DNA of 64,000 nt, from assembly GCA_012845835.1 (NCBI GenBank), contig JABAKD010000021.1, positions 11,836,795-11,900,794 on the forward strand. The letters run 5' to 3'. Position 1 is the stretch's first letter. Each line of letters starts with the position of its first letter. The stretch comes from Undaria pinnatifida. Taxonomy: Eukaryota > Sar > Phaeophyceae > Laminariales > Alariaceae. The notes beneath the pieces were generated by a model. The model saw only the letters and a program-made list of their open reading frames with translations, made no database searches and had not been told where the DNA came from. This document shows positions 24,768 through 35,296 of this stretch, in pieces. A program made the translations under genes and the position numbers.

Positions 24768-25142
24768 TGTTATAAGGCTTAGTTTGGGTAAGCTATTGGT
24801 TAACCTTTTGCAAGTGGTCAAACGGACTAATACCCCTCTAAATTCCTTAACAAATGGCGTCGTCGGCAGGACCATGGTTTTTTTGGGTCGTGGGTTCGAT
24901 CCCCACCATCCACAATAATAAACTTTTCAGATTTTCCCATGTCGAACTTGAAAAATGCTCTTCCTGGTATCCCCAGGGAATGAAACGGCTTGGATAATTG
25001 ACAGGTCCGCCCGTACATCCGGCCGACCTGCTATCCCGCCGTTTCAGGGGGGGAGAGTGTTATAAGGCTTAGTTTAGGTAAGCTATTGGTTAACCTTTTG
25101 CAAGTGGTCAAACGGACTAGCACCCCTCTAAATTCCTTAACA
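24768..25142 (+). mobile_element. TRIM (miniature LTR retrotransposon), intact
   Basis: Two 85-bp direct repeats (24768-24852 and 25058-25142) differ at about 3 positions. Each starts TGTTATAAGG and ends CCTTAACA, so it has TG..CA ends within TGTTA..TAACA. After the first comes AATGGCGTCGTCGGC, placed like a tRNA primer-binding site (TGG start). Before the second comes a G-rich polypurine tract, CAGGGGGGGGAGAG. AAGG flanks both sides. The interior is 205 bp with no coding capacity, so it would need another element's enzymes. The interior also contains GGGTTCGATCCCC, a tRNA B-box-like sequence. Confidence 0.85.
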
Positions 25143-25583
25143 AAGGCCCTCACATAAACCATAAAGAAGTGGTACCAGTATGTCACGCACTTCACACACA
25201 CACGAGTGAGCCGTGCCATTTTTTCACGGACTCCCCTCGGCCATATATACGGGCAGTATCATTCCATCAAAGCCCGGGTCCGTATCATTATCATCACCGA
25301 CTGCCTCCGTGAGGCAACCTTCCACCCCACAACGCCTCGAAGCACATATCAACAATGCTTCCGCATATACTATGAAACCCAAATATCTGCAGACCAGTAT
25401 CTAAAACCGTAGTACCAAGAGTATATACTGAGTTCTCCATGTTGAGAGCTCAGCAACTCCTGACTGTACAACCCCTATGGTAGCGCGGGATGACTCCTCA
25501 GAAACAAAAACGATGTACGTTTTTTTGGCCGTAGCATATGGCGCGAGCTCCGATTATAGAGGTGTGGCGCTTTTTGGCAGCAA

Positions 25584-26031
25584 CTTTTCACACCTGGGAC
25601 AGATCACGATCTAGATCGTATAGATCACATAGATCATATGTATCGTACAGACCATACAGATCATATGGATCATGTAGATCATATAGATCATATAGATCAT
25701 ATAGGTCATATAGATCATATGCATCCTATAAATCATGTAGATCATACAGATCATATATATAATGTAGCTTACAAGACATGATTTAGATTATCTAGACCAC
25801 CTAGACCATCTACAGTACATCCGGTATCTGCCGTTGTGACATGCTGTGTTGGATCAGGATCTGCACATGTGGAGTATAGATTCAACCTCACGTAAGCATG
25901 TAGTATCAGATCATGCAGATCATACGGCCCCCATCGGGTAAAATGAGCTAGATCATGCATATCTTCCTTGAAGGATCTAGACCATCAGCAAGTAGGTGGA
26001 AATCGGGGTGATCTGTCCGAGGTATTGACCT
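25584..26031. mobile_element. Foldback-type element with GATC minisatellite
   Basis: Left end TTCACACCTGGGACAGATCA and right end TGATCTGTCCGAGGTATTGA are inverted repeats. The interior is a run of 9-bp GATCATAxA units (25600-25765), then a more diverged GATC-rich part. No coding capacity. Confidence 0.7.
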
Positions 26032-26589
26032 TTGTTTTGGAAGGACGGTGGGGGCTTCTTAACCAAGCGCACGGCGAAACTTCTTTCTAGTGTTTTTTGC
26101 AGCGTGTTTCGTTTTGTGTACACACAGAGGCCAACGGATTTGCGCATCGGTTCTTGGGTGACGTGCCAGAGATGGGGAGCGACCCCAGGGGGAAAAGCGG
26201 TTACGCCTCTACCGCACCAGTAAAGGCCAAGTCTATATGGTACGGGGGATATTCCCTTTTTCTCGGCTGGGTTTGAGTCACTCGCGCTAGTGACCCCCTA
26301 CCTCACCGACGGACGAAAATACTTTATTAGGCGATGTTTTCGGCGCGGCGTAGCTTTTGCCATTCCGTATGGCGGATTCATGTCGCCAAAATAAAAACAG
26401 CACCCAAAGCTTAACGCCGGAAAGGAAAACGGGGGGGTCACTCGCGCGAAGTGACCCGGACCCGCGGCCAAGAGCGGTCCCCTGAAGTAACCCCCCGACC
26501 ATATTTCGATAATGTCTCAGTCCTTTCGAGGGTTAAGCCCGCCACGCTTCCACGCGTGTCTTTCGAATATCTCGATTCAAAACCTTTCC

Positions 26590-26850
26590 GAGACTCGTTT
26601 ACACCGACGTTCAAACAAAAAAAATGCAATGTAACACTGTGTACTTGTAGTATTTTCAGCTGTGTCTACAATTAGTAGAGAGCTGGGAGTGCCCGACTCG
26701 TTCACGCCGACGATAAAAAACAAATGCAATACTGTAGTATTTTCAACTATGTCTAAAAGTAGGAGAGCTGGGAGTGCCCGACTCGTTTACGTCGACATGA
26801 AAAAAAAATATGCAACACTGTGTAATATTTTCAACTGTCTAGGAGAGGTG
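26590..26850 (+). repeat. Tandem ~85-bp repeat, three units
   Basis: GAGCTGGGAGTGCCCGACTC then A-rich and TATTTTCAACT(A/G)TGTCTA segments recur three times, with growing divergence. Confidence 0.75.
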
Positions 26851-27547
26851 TCAGCGCCCAGCCGTTCGGTTAGTAGGGACCATGCTACGTCCGTGTCGAA
26901 CGAATCCTTCAATTGTGGTCCGGGCATCAACTCTTACCATTCCCAAGTTAGTTACACTGTAGTCGACGCCGGAATCGCTTCTTTCATTTGTCATTTTCTC
27001 CTTTGAGGCCCAAAGAGGGGTAACTCGGTTTGCTTCCAGAAAAACGGTGATAAATATGGTAGCGGCAGCATCGCAAGCTGAGCCGCCGTGAGCACTCCTA
27101 GGGGTACGGAATGGGGTGGGTCGCCCGTAAATGATAGATAGACGAGGCCGGCTGAGCGGATCGGAGAGGGCGTCGCGAGGACGGTCAGCGCGGGAGCTGG
27201 CCGGTCCAGCACGAATCTGGGGCGACTCCCTCAGCGAGGGGGCAGCGTTGCCGCCTCCAGCCGGTGGCCAAAGGAAGGGCAGCAACGGAGGGTTCGAGCG
27301 CCAACGGAGGGAGGGGGAGGACGCCGTGTAGGGACTCGGGCGGGTTGCGGACCGGGGGTTAGGGCGTGGGTGAAAATAGCGGGGTTTACGCCGTGAGGAG
27401 AGGGAAGTCGCGAGGAATGCAGAGGGGCGTGCGGCCGGGGACGCAACGCGCCCGGACGCCTTCCCCGGCGCCACCGGAGGTGACGTGTGGCGTGTGCTGT
27501 TTGTATGCCTTGTGATGGAGTCCGGCGAAGGCATCAGGCGATGAATA

Positions 27548-27739
27548 TTGCGGACGCCACATATCATACAACACGCCCATGGTGTGGTTGAAGCCCTACA
27601 CTCGGGGAGCAGCACCGCCACCACCTCTACACCGCCCAGCAACCGGTCGCGCAGCCCTGCACCCACAGCACGGAACGCGTCGGAGGCGGCGATTCAGGCG
27701 GACCCGGGTCTTCGCGGTCGGGCCGCACAGGTAGGAGGA
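27548..27739 (+). CDS. Weak candidate exon
   Basis: A frame reading TPPSNRSRSPAPTARNASEA and ADPGLRGRAAQ ends at a CACAG/GTAGGA donor. The surrounding 27.06-27.83 kb is GC-rich and open in several frames on both strands, so this may be composition only. Confidence 0.2.
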
Positions 27740-28036
27740 GGGGGCGCGGGAGACGGACCCACACTTGCGCAGGCGGGACCTTTGGCGCTGATGGGACCAT
27801 ACAGCAGTAGTACTGGCCTTCTGACGTCAAACCGAGAGACGTTATTTTTTCGCTAGATTTCTTTGTTGAGAAAGGGTGTGTCCTATACTAGCTCCAGTAT
27901 GAAAAAATTGTTGCCAACTTTGAATGGCTCCTCGCAAATATTTAGGCTTGAGTTTCTGACGTTGCTTTGATTGATTATTAGTTATTATATAGCTTTGCTT
28001 ACAACAGAGTCACCCACGGGGCCAACTGAGTCGCGT

Positions 28037-28122
28037 GACAAAGTAGCTCAGCAGGTAGAGCTACACGTAACCAACAGGTTATTTAACGTTTTCGAGTTCG
28101 TGAGTTCAATTCTGGCCGACTT
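28037..28122 (+). repeat. tRNA-like sequence
   Basis: GTAGCTCAGCAGGTAGAGC is a good D-arm/A-box and GTGAGTTCAATTC a weak B-box, but acceptor and T stems are poor. Probably a SINE head or tRNA pseudogene. Confidence 0.45.
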
Positions 28123-28401
28123 CTTATCAGAGGGCCGGGCAGTGCAACGGACTGGGGGTGGGGCCTAAAACTGTCGGCGCCGTTTCCCTGGGCGATACAT
28201 TCTACGGTGAAGGTGCACCATGTGTGTGTTCCGAGGCTCTTAACCTGTTGAGGAGCTCTTCACCTTTCTTAGCCCAAAATCTGATTTGGATAAGACTAAA
28301 ACTGCTTTCGTACCCCCAGGAAAAACAATCCCATGGCCTACTGTAGGTACATACAAGGGAAAATTATGCAGCGAAACAAGGAAATTTCTTCCATGACGCT
28401 C

Positions 28402-28656
28402 GCTACGATAGAGGTGCACCAATCATGGTTTTTCTGAGGTTGTCTTCAACCTTGGAGCTTAAGGCCTCTCCAAAAAACTGATTTGGAGAAAAATGAAACC
28501 GCTGCATACCGGATGAAAAATCCCATGGCCTAGGGTACACAACGATAATCAAGCGAAAAGAAAAAGCGACTTTTCCGACGATTTTTGGGGTTAAGGAGCC
28601 CCGTCATTCAGAAAACCATTTTCGCCAGAAAAAGGTATACCTCTATCGTAGCATTC
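28402..28656 (+). mobile_element. MITE (family E), complete copy
   Basis: Ends GCTACGATAGAGGTGCACC at the left and GGTATACCTCTATCGTAGC at the right, an inverted repeat of ~19 bp around a ~255-bp element without coding capacity. The interior holds GGGTTAAGGAGCCCCGTCAT, a TTAA hot spot used by the smaller TTAA MITE elsewhere. Confidence 0.75.
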
Positions 28657-28825
28657 ATCGATATAATTACCAGGTTAAGGAGCCCCGTCATTCAGAAAAT
28701 AATTTTCCCCAAAAAAAGGTATACCTCTATCGTAGCATTCGTCGATAATATTAACAGGTCAAGGAGCCCCGCCATTCAGAAACCGTTTAAAAAAAATAAA
28801 GCGCTGCTTTAGCTGTATCGTAGCA
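28657..28825 (+). repeat. Tandem copies of the right end of family E
   Basis: The segment from AAGGAGCCCC through CTCTATCGTAGCATTCGTCG is repeated twice more after the complete MITE, at ~86-bp spacing and with growing divergence. Confidence 0.7.
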
Positions 28826-28931
28826 TGCGTCGGGCGATCTGCACCTACATGCTTCTCAAATCGGGAAGCACGCTCTCGTACGAGGCGGTTCCTATCTCTA
28901 TAAATAACCCCTCTTGGGACGGCGAAAGTGT

Positions 28932-28985
28932 TTCACAACTCGGACAGATCATCTGTCCCCACCTGTGATGCGATCTAGATCTTTC
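28932..28985. mobile_element. Internally deleted foldback remnant
   Basis: TTTCACAACTCGGACAGATC is followed almost directly by ATCTGTCCCCACCTGTGA, so both ends are present with almost no interior. Confidence 0.55.
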
Positions 28986-29379
28986 GGCGAAGACTTGTAT
29001 GGTGTACTATTGTAGCGGTGCGAGCCGTGCCTGCTCAGGTGTGTGTGGTTGACGGCATACGAGTACACCAGAAGAAGGGATCCAGATTTTCTGAAATTAT
29101 TTTCAACAACGTCAGCCGCGAGCTCGACAAAATTTAGGGTCCATATTCATCTTTGCAAGCTGCGTAGTATACCGGTCGTCCGTTTTCAGCAAGCTTTCAT
29201 GAATCAAAACAGGTCTACAGCAGTAGTAAGTTGTTCATTGTCCTGGGGTATTCTTCCATTCCAGAGTTTTTGGGGCTGCAGTACGTACACGACACTTTCG
29301 GAGCATGGGTCATACTACTATTAAAATAGGGCACTATTGTGATATGTGTCCAAGCTCTTCAGTAGACGTCACGGGCTAC

Positions 29380-29480
29380 GATAACGAGGTACGAGCACTT
29401 TTCGACTTGTTATTTTTTTTCTGAACGACGGGGGTCACCTTAACCCCAAATCGTCGGAATTTCGCTCTTGTTTTGCGGTC
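29380..29480. repeat. Degraded family E fragment
   Basis: CTTAACCCCAAATCGTCGG and neighbouring bases match the family E interior. Similar scraps occur near 28210-28320 and 30130-30300. Confidence 0.4.
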
Positions 29481-29499
29481 TGAGCATGCATTATTTTAT

Positions 29500-29600
29500 C
29501 AAATTATGTTAAGGACGTCAGCTGTGAGTTCGACGAATTCAGAGTCAATACTCATCTTTGCAAGCTGCGTTGTGTTTGGTACTTGTAATATACCATGTGA
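29500..29600 (-). repeat. Family D copy
   Basis: TTAAGGACGTCAGCTGTGAG through GCAAGCTGCGTTGTG. A second reverse copy lies at 29085-29160. Confidence 0.6.
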
Positions 29601-29789
29601 GTGTTTTTTTTTTTCACCTTATGGGAAGGGTCCTATTATTTTGTATATATATTGTACTACAACCAGCCCATGGGCTTGTTCATCGCGTGTTGCACTTTTA
29701 GTTCACAAAGTTAGCTCTTGGGTGAGGCAAAAGAGCTCTTCAAGCCCACCAGCCTCAGAAGACAAAAACAAAAAGGGCCACCTCTACCC

Positions 29790-32470
29790 TAGCTCGTGTC
29801 AGACGCCTGGTAAAAAATGGTACTACTAGACTTTTCTTTGAGCGCTCGCTGTACATGACCGCCCAAAAGGTTACGAGCCTCTCCCAGTCGGCCCCAACAG
29901 AGATTTTGCATTTTACACGAAACGCTGCTTTCAGGTTTCAAGATACTCGTAGCGCGACGAAATGCCGAAAAACTGAGAAAACAAATCGAAACGAGTTGTA
30001 ACCATGGTGGCCAGAAGTCTACTCTCTCTGTTTGAGGCGGTGGAACTCGTCGCAAGCGATACGATACACGAAACAATGAGCACGAATGAAAATAATGGTG
30101 TGCGCGCTGGTGTCCACCTTACGAAGCACGCTACGATAGAGATCAACACTTTTCGTCTGAAATTATTTCTGAACGATGGACTATTCCGCAATCCAGAATC
30201 GTCGGAAACATACATTTTTTTGTGCGTGATTCTGGTTGTGTACATAGGCCGTGGGATTATTCATCAGGTAGCACTTTTATTTTTTCCCCCAAAAAGAGTT
30301 TCTGGGAGAGTTATTAAGGTCCTAAATGGTGGATCCTCAGAAAAAAAGTGGTCCACCTTTTTATGTAGCACGTGCGTCTTGACGCTTAACAGCTGGAAAC
30401 CCGTTGCTGGCACATATTACTTGGAAATAGCATAATAGGGAGGGGATTTGGGGCGCTAAAGGGGTCAAGGCCCCTGAGGATAAAAGCGAAAAAATAAACA
30501 ATAGTGTTCGGTCCCCACCATGGCATGATGATAAATTACCCGTTAGCGGGGATTTGATTATACACCTGGCATTTAATTGTGCTGCATCCCCCTTACGGAA
30601 AAGTAGAAAATATTTCGCCGAATCGCGGCAATCTATTCAAGGCAACTAACCTGTATTGCATTCTATTCTCAGGCGCTTCCGCTCCAAACGCGTGCGAAAG
30701 CGCCCGTCTAATGTGCAAGGGCAACAAACCGACCCTACCCGACATCGATGCCCAACTTTTTTTTTTTCAACTTGCAAAAAAAGATCTATTTTCTACGTAC
30801 TGTACATACATGCCTCCGTTCGGAACTAGCATTACCCAGGTTATGAGCCCAATACCGTTTTTTTTTACCCCGCATTGAATCGCCTTTTATTTCTCGCGCG
30901 CGCACAAGGACCCTGGCCCACGTAGGTCACTCCGCGCAAAAAAACAAAATAACCTAGCCGGTAACAAGCTCAACCTTTCGCAAGACAAGAGTATACGGCA
31001 AGTCCGACCTTCCAATTCCCCCGGATAACTACTCCCGCCATGTTGGTTGATTTCACCCTTCTAATCCCACGAGCTCCCACACGGCGGAATATCGACTGAG
31101 AACGCCTCCGAGCGCTTTACAGTAGATATCAAGATGCAAGAACAGGCGCGCAGATAAAAGCCCATCGAGTGATAACTTGCAGTACAACAATGAACCGTAA
31201 CGGGCCAAATCTAACGGAAATCCTATACTCCTCTTGCACACCCTCCGCCGCCGATATGCCGGCGTCTTCTTCGTTCCACTCAAGCGTTAAAAAACACGAA
31301 AATACAAAAAACTACAAGGCAAAGCCGCAGCATAGGTGGTTGCCGCCGTACGTAGCCGCACCGGCAACAGGGGCAGCCGCCGCTGCAGCAGCAGCAGCAG
31401 AAGCAGCAGCAGAAGCAGCAGCAGAAGCAGCAGCAGCCACAGCAGCAGAAGCAGTCGCAGCAGTCGCAGCAGAAGCATCCTCCCACAACTATAACACGAA
31501 AACCCCTCTTCTACGAGGTACAATTTTCCGTCTCCTTAATGAAATGCGAGCAACGCTCGGGGGTTGGGCAGAGGTGGCTGCACGGGTTGTAGGTGAGGTC
31601 CCCCCCCCTCTGTCTGGACCAGCATCCAAGAAAAACGCTTTGGAGTTGAATTCCTGTCGCCCGGGGGGTGGGTCTGTGAAGCCGTAGGTTTGGGGTCTTC
31701 CCCCGCTTGAAACAACTTCCAACGAGCCCTAAACACGGGGTAGGAACCTCCTCCGTTTAAACTACAGCAGCATCCCAGTCAAACGTAACGCCTCGGGGTG
31801 GAACACCTGTTATCACCCTGCCGCCCCCTGAAGAGAGGCCACGGACAGCGTTAGGGTCCCCGCTCGAGCAAAAAAAATAACGCCAAAGAGCCCGAGAAAG
31901 GGGGAAAAAAAAACGCGCACTTTATAGCCAAAGCGGGGGTTAGGGTTTCGGGGTTTAGTGCTAACAATAACGCCGATGATCCCGGAAAAGGAACTCCTGC
32001 GCTGTGCACTCCAACCTAGCCAAACTGCCCGTTGGCAGAGCTATTCCGGCCTTAAGGGAGAGGGGCCTTGAGGCCAGCAGCGAGTCCGATGACATATCCC
32101 TCTAAAATTCACGCAAAGCAACACAAAAAAAGACGGAACAAAGGAACGGGCGGGGGGGAGGGGGGAGAGAAACGTGTGCACCACATCAGCAACAAAAGAG
32201 AAGGTAAGGGTCGGGGGAGAGGAGGAGGGGGGGGGGTTCTAAGATGCATCTACAAAATGACAACGAAAAGGGGAAGCGAAAGGACAGCGAAACATAATCC
32301 GACACTGATGAAAGCACCACGAGCGTGCTGGGGCGTTCTGTTCGGTTCGGGGCAGCCCACCGACAGCGAAGTAGCGAGACGAACATATATATATTAGAAA
32401 AATCAAACACAAAAGTACCGCGTCCGTCCGTGTGTGCTCGCGCGTTTTCGTCTTTAGCAGAGCATTCACG
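29790..32470. other. No gene recognised
   Basis: Contains scraps of family E, an Ala-encoding GCA repeat (31380-31475) and G-rich runs (32140-32240). Open frames here are short and inconsistent. Confidence 0.4.
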
Positions 32471-32479
32471 GTTCAGGTC

Positions 32480-32670
32480 AGTTGTCGCGGGTCGGGTCGG
32501 GTCGGGTCGGGTCGGGTCGGGTCGGGTAGGGTCAGGGTGTGTTCCTACCCGACATGACCTGATCCGACCCGACCCGTGAGATCCCCTGACCCGACCCGAC
32601 TCGACCCGCGAAAAATTATAAACCTCCTGACCTGGCCCACGGGTCGGATCGTGACCCGTGAAAAGCCTGG
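32480..32670 (+). repeat. GGGTC-family repeat with short array
   Basis: Eight GGGTC units, then inverted GACCCGACCC blocks ending GTGACCCGTGAAAAGCC. The array and its complement could fold on themselves. Confidence 0.65.
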
Positions 32671-33154
32671 GTTTTTAGTTCGCGGGGACTCACTGGTAGC
32701 GGGCAGGGAGTGGGGTGACGGTGTGTCCCACGCTGTTTTCAGTAGTCTACACACATGAGACGACTGTTTTCTTCTTTCAACTCGCCACTTTCAACTCGCC
32801 ACCTTCCCCCCAAGTGCCAGACCCCTGCTCGCACACACCCACGAGTAGAGTCCCGTACTCAGGTCTTCTTCCTTCTTCTCTCAAACCCTTCCCAGCCCCT
32901 GTCTTCCTAATTCAACCAACTGGTCCCTCACTGACTCGATAAACCTCTTCCCCACCCCCTCTCTTCAATCCGGCCAACGATTCAGTACCTCCCCACAAAC
33001 CCCAGATTTCCTTCGTTCAATCTTCCACTTCAAGCTAAAATCGACCCATTTTTTGCCCCCATCTTCTAAACTTTCAACTTATTGAGTGCTTGCTCTTTAT
33101 CACGTTCTGTTTTTTTTTTCTCCCTCTTGTTTTTGTTTTTCTTCCATTCTTCCA

Positions 33155-34940
33155 AGTTCTTCACACCTCGCGCAGATCATGATCTAGATCATCCAGATCC
33201 TCTTTGGTCTATATGGAAAAGTTGTGAATAAGATCTAGATCATACAGATCCCACCCGGCGAAACATGTGCAGATCATGCAGACCATACAGATCCTTCCCA
33301 GTTAAACATGTGCAGATCCCACAGATCCCACAGATCCCACCCACGCAAAAATGTGTGAAGGATCTAGATCATACCGATTCCACCCAGGCAATCATGTGTG
33401 AAATATATAGATCATACAGATCCCATTCAGCCAAACGTGTGTGTAGGATCTAGATCATACAGATCATATGAGTGAAGTATGGTCTAGATCATGCACACTC
33501 CATAGGTCACAATCAGCAAATAAGTGCAGATCATGCAGATCATACAGATCACACCCAGGCAAAGATGTGCGAAGGATCTAGATCATGCACATCCCACCAA
33601 GGAAAACACGTGTGTAAGCGCTAGATCGTACAGATCCAACCCAGAAAACGTGGTCTAGATCCCGCAGATCATACAGATCCCACCGGAAAACATAAAATAA
33701 TCTAGATTTCACAGATCATACAGATCCCACCCCGGAACACATATATGTGTGTTCAGAATATAGGTGCTGAAGATCCCACCTTGGCAAACGTGTGTGAAAC
33801 AAGAGCCAGGTCATTCAAGATGCAAGCTGGCAAACGTACATGTGTGTGCAAGAGCGAGTTTTATACAGCTTACCCAAGGCAACACATACATGTGCGGACG
33901 CTCTCCGTGATGCAGCTCACCCCGTCCGTAAATTTCTCGAGAAGGCGAGGATGATCTTACCTCGTACCCGTAGGTCGTAATAAGATGGATGGGGGTGAAG
34001 TAAGTGCTGCCATAAAATGAAAAGCGGCGTTCAAAGGCTACATTCATGTCGCAAACTCAAATGGACGAGAATATGCGGGCAGAAAACAGCAAGAAAAAAA
34101 GTCAGCACCCTGCGCAGGTCATTTTTGCTTTTATATTGCACAACAACTTCCCCCTATGAACGGTGGTGCCACTTTCAAATACTCTAGTTACCTCGCACTC
34201 TTCCTCTTCTTCCCATTTAAAAGCGAAGGTACCACAGCCATCCACGCCACACGTGCCACTAGACAGTTAAGGGTAATATTCCCTTTCGCGCCACCCGCGA
34301 CGCAAAAATGCCCCCGGATCGGCAGAGGAACCTCCTTGCTTGTTGCCCGCTGGCGGTATCATCTGCGGGTGCAGAGCCGCTAGAGCTGCTTCCCCCGACA
34401 TCTGCATGCATATGCTTGTGCTCTGCTTCAGCTCCACGTGATTGTGTGTGCTTGTGGAGTCGGGCAGTGTGTGCGTGGGAGCTTGGTCGGCCGCCACCAA
34501 GATCACAAGATCGGCAACCACCAAGCAAGGGCGGTTGCGTCGTATGTAGCTCCGATCAGTTCAGTTTGATGCTGGCGCCAGTCTAGTATGATACACCAGG
34601 TAATGGTACATGACCATCACCCGCGGGGAAATTGGAGATAGTTCAGATCGTACAGATCCCACCCAGGTAAACATGTGTGAAGGATTTGGATCATACAGAT
34701 CCCACCCTGGCAAATATGTGTGAAGGATCTACATCATACAGATCTCACCTTGGCAAATATGTGTGCAGGATCTACATCATACAGATCCCATCTAGGCAAA
34801 CATGTGTGAATTATCCACATCATACAGATCCCATCAGTGAAATATGATCTAGATCCCGCAGATCTTGCAGATCAAGGATATATCTGTCCAAAAAGAGCTA
34901 GATGCCAAAAATTGGATCTTATCTGTCCGAGGTGTGAAAT
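33155..34940. mobile_element. Large foldback-type element with two GATC arrays
   Basis: TTCACACCTCGCGCAGATCA at 33160 is mirrored by TATCTGTCCGAGGTGTGAA ending at 34938. The left arm (33170-33790) holds about 13 units of ~46 bp, built as AGATCATACAGATCCCACCC then GGCAAACATGTGTGA. The right arm (34635-34890) holds about five. The middle (33800-34630) is unrelated sequence with short open frames on the minus strand (34267-34524) and no recognised gene. It could be two elements rather than one. Confidence 0.6.
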
Positions 34941-35136
34941 TCTTGAGTGCTTGCTGTCTGTCGTGTGCTGTGCTCAAGGGGTACTAATAGAACGAAAGGG
35001 ACACGTTTCATACCCAAAAAGCCGGCGCTAAAAAACAGCACCGCTGGCGTGCGTGTGTGTGCTTTTGGGGCGTTTCGTTTCGTATCGTATTGTATCGTTT
35101 CGTTTCGTTCGGTTTTGATTTTCGGGGCCAGCTCAC

Positions 35137-35296
35137 CAACAGTGGGGAGGGAGTGGGCGACGGTGTGCTTGAACAGGCGGCCCGCGCGCCAGACGCACGG
35201 GAAGTTCTCCCGGTCGCAGTCCCTCAGCTCGTCATCGTCCAGCTTCGGCCAGCCCAGCTTGCCACCGCACCCCAGGAAGTCGGAGCGCGACAGGTA
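35137..35296 (-). CDS. Exon 7: second half of FUN14-like domain
   Basis: This is a 160-bp exon with acceptor CCCCTCGCAG and donor GTGAGC, phase 0 in and 1 out. It reads YLSRSDFLGCGGKLGWPKLD, then DDELRDCDRENFPCVWR and LFKHTVAHSLPTV. Position and the W-P-K-L-D-D-D-E stretch fit the loop of FUN14 proteins, and the HSLPTVG end fits the start of the last membrane segment. A 40-bp look-alike of its 3' end and donor lies at 32690-32730. Confidence 0.6.

Noticed and set aside
26851-27666. 271-codon minus-strand frame
   Set aside because: Ser/Pro/Arg-rich product from GC-rich DNA; several frames on both strands are open together and no splice or domain evidence exists.
31169-31687. Ala-rich 172-codon frame
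   Set aside because: Its core is the GCA repeat; the flanks do not look coding.
33170-33790. CRISPR-like alternation of repeats and spacers
   Set aside because: The units are degenerate and contiguous in a eukaryotic foldback element; there are no unique spacers or cas genes.
34267-34524. Terminal exon of the FUN14-like gene
   Set aside because: The frame (ending RRGWREREYYP) has no hydrophobic G-F-x-x-G-F segment and lies inside a foldback element.
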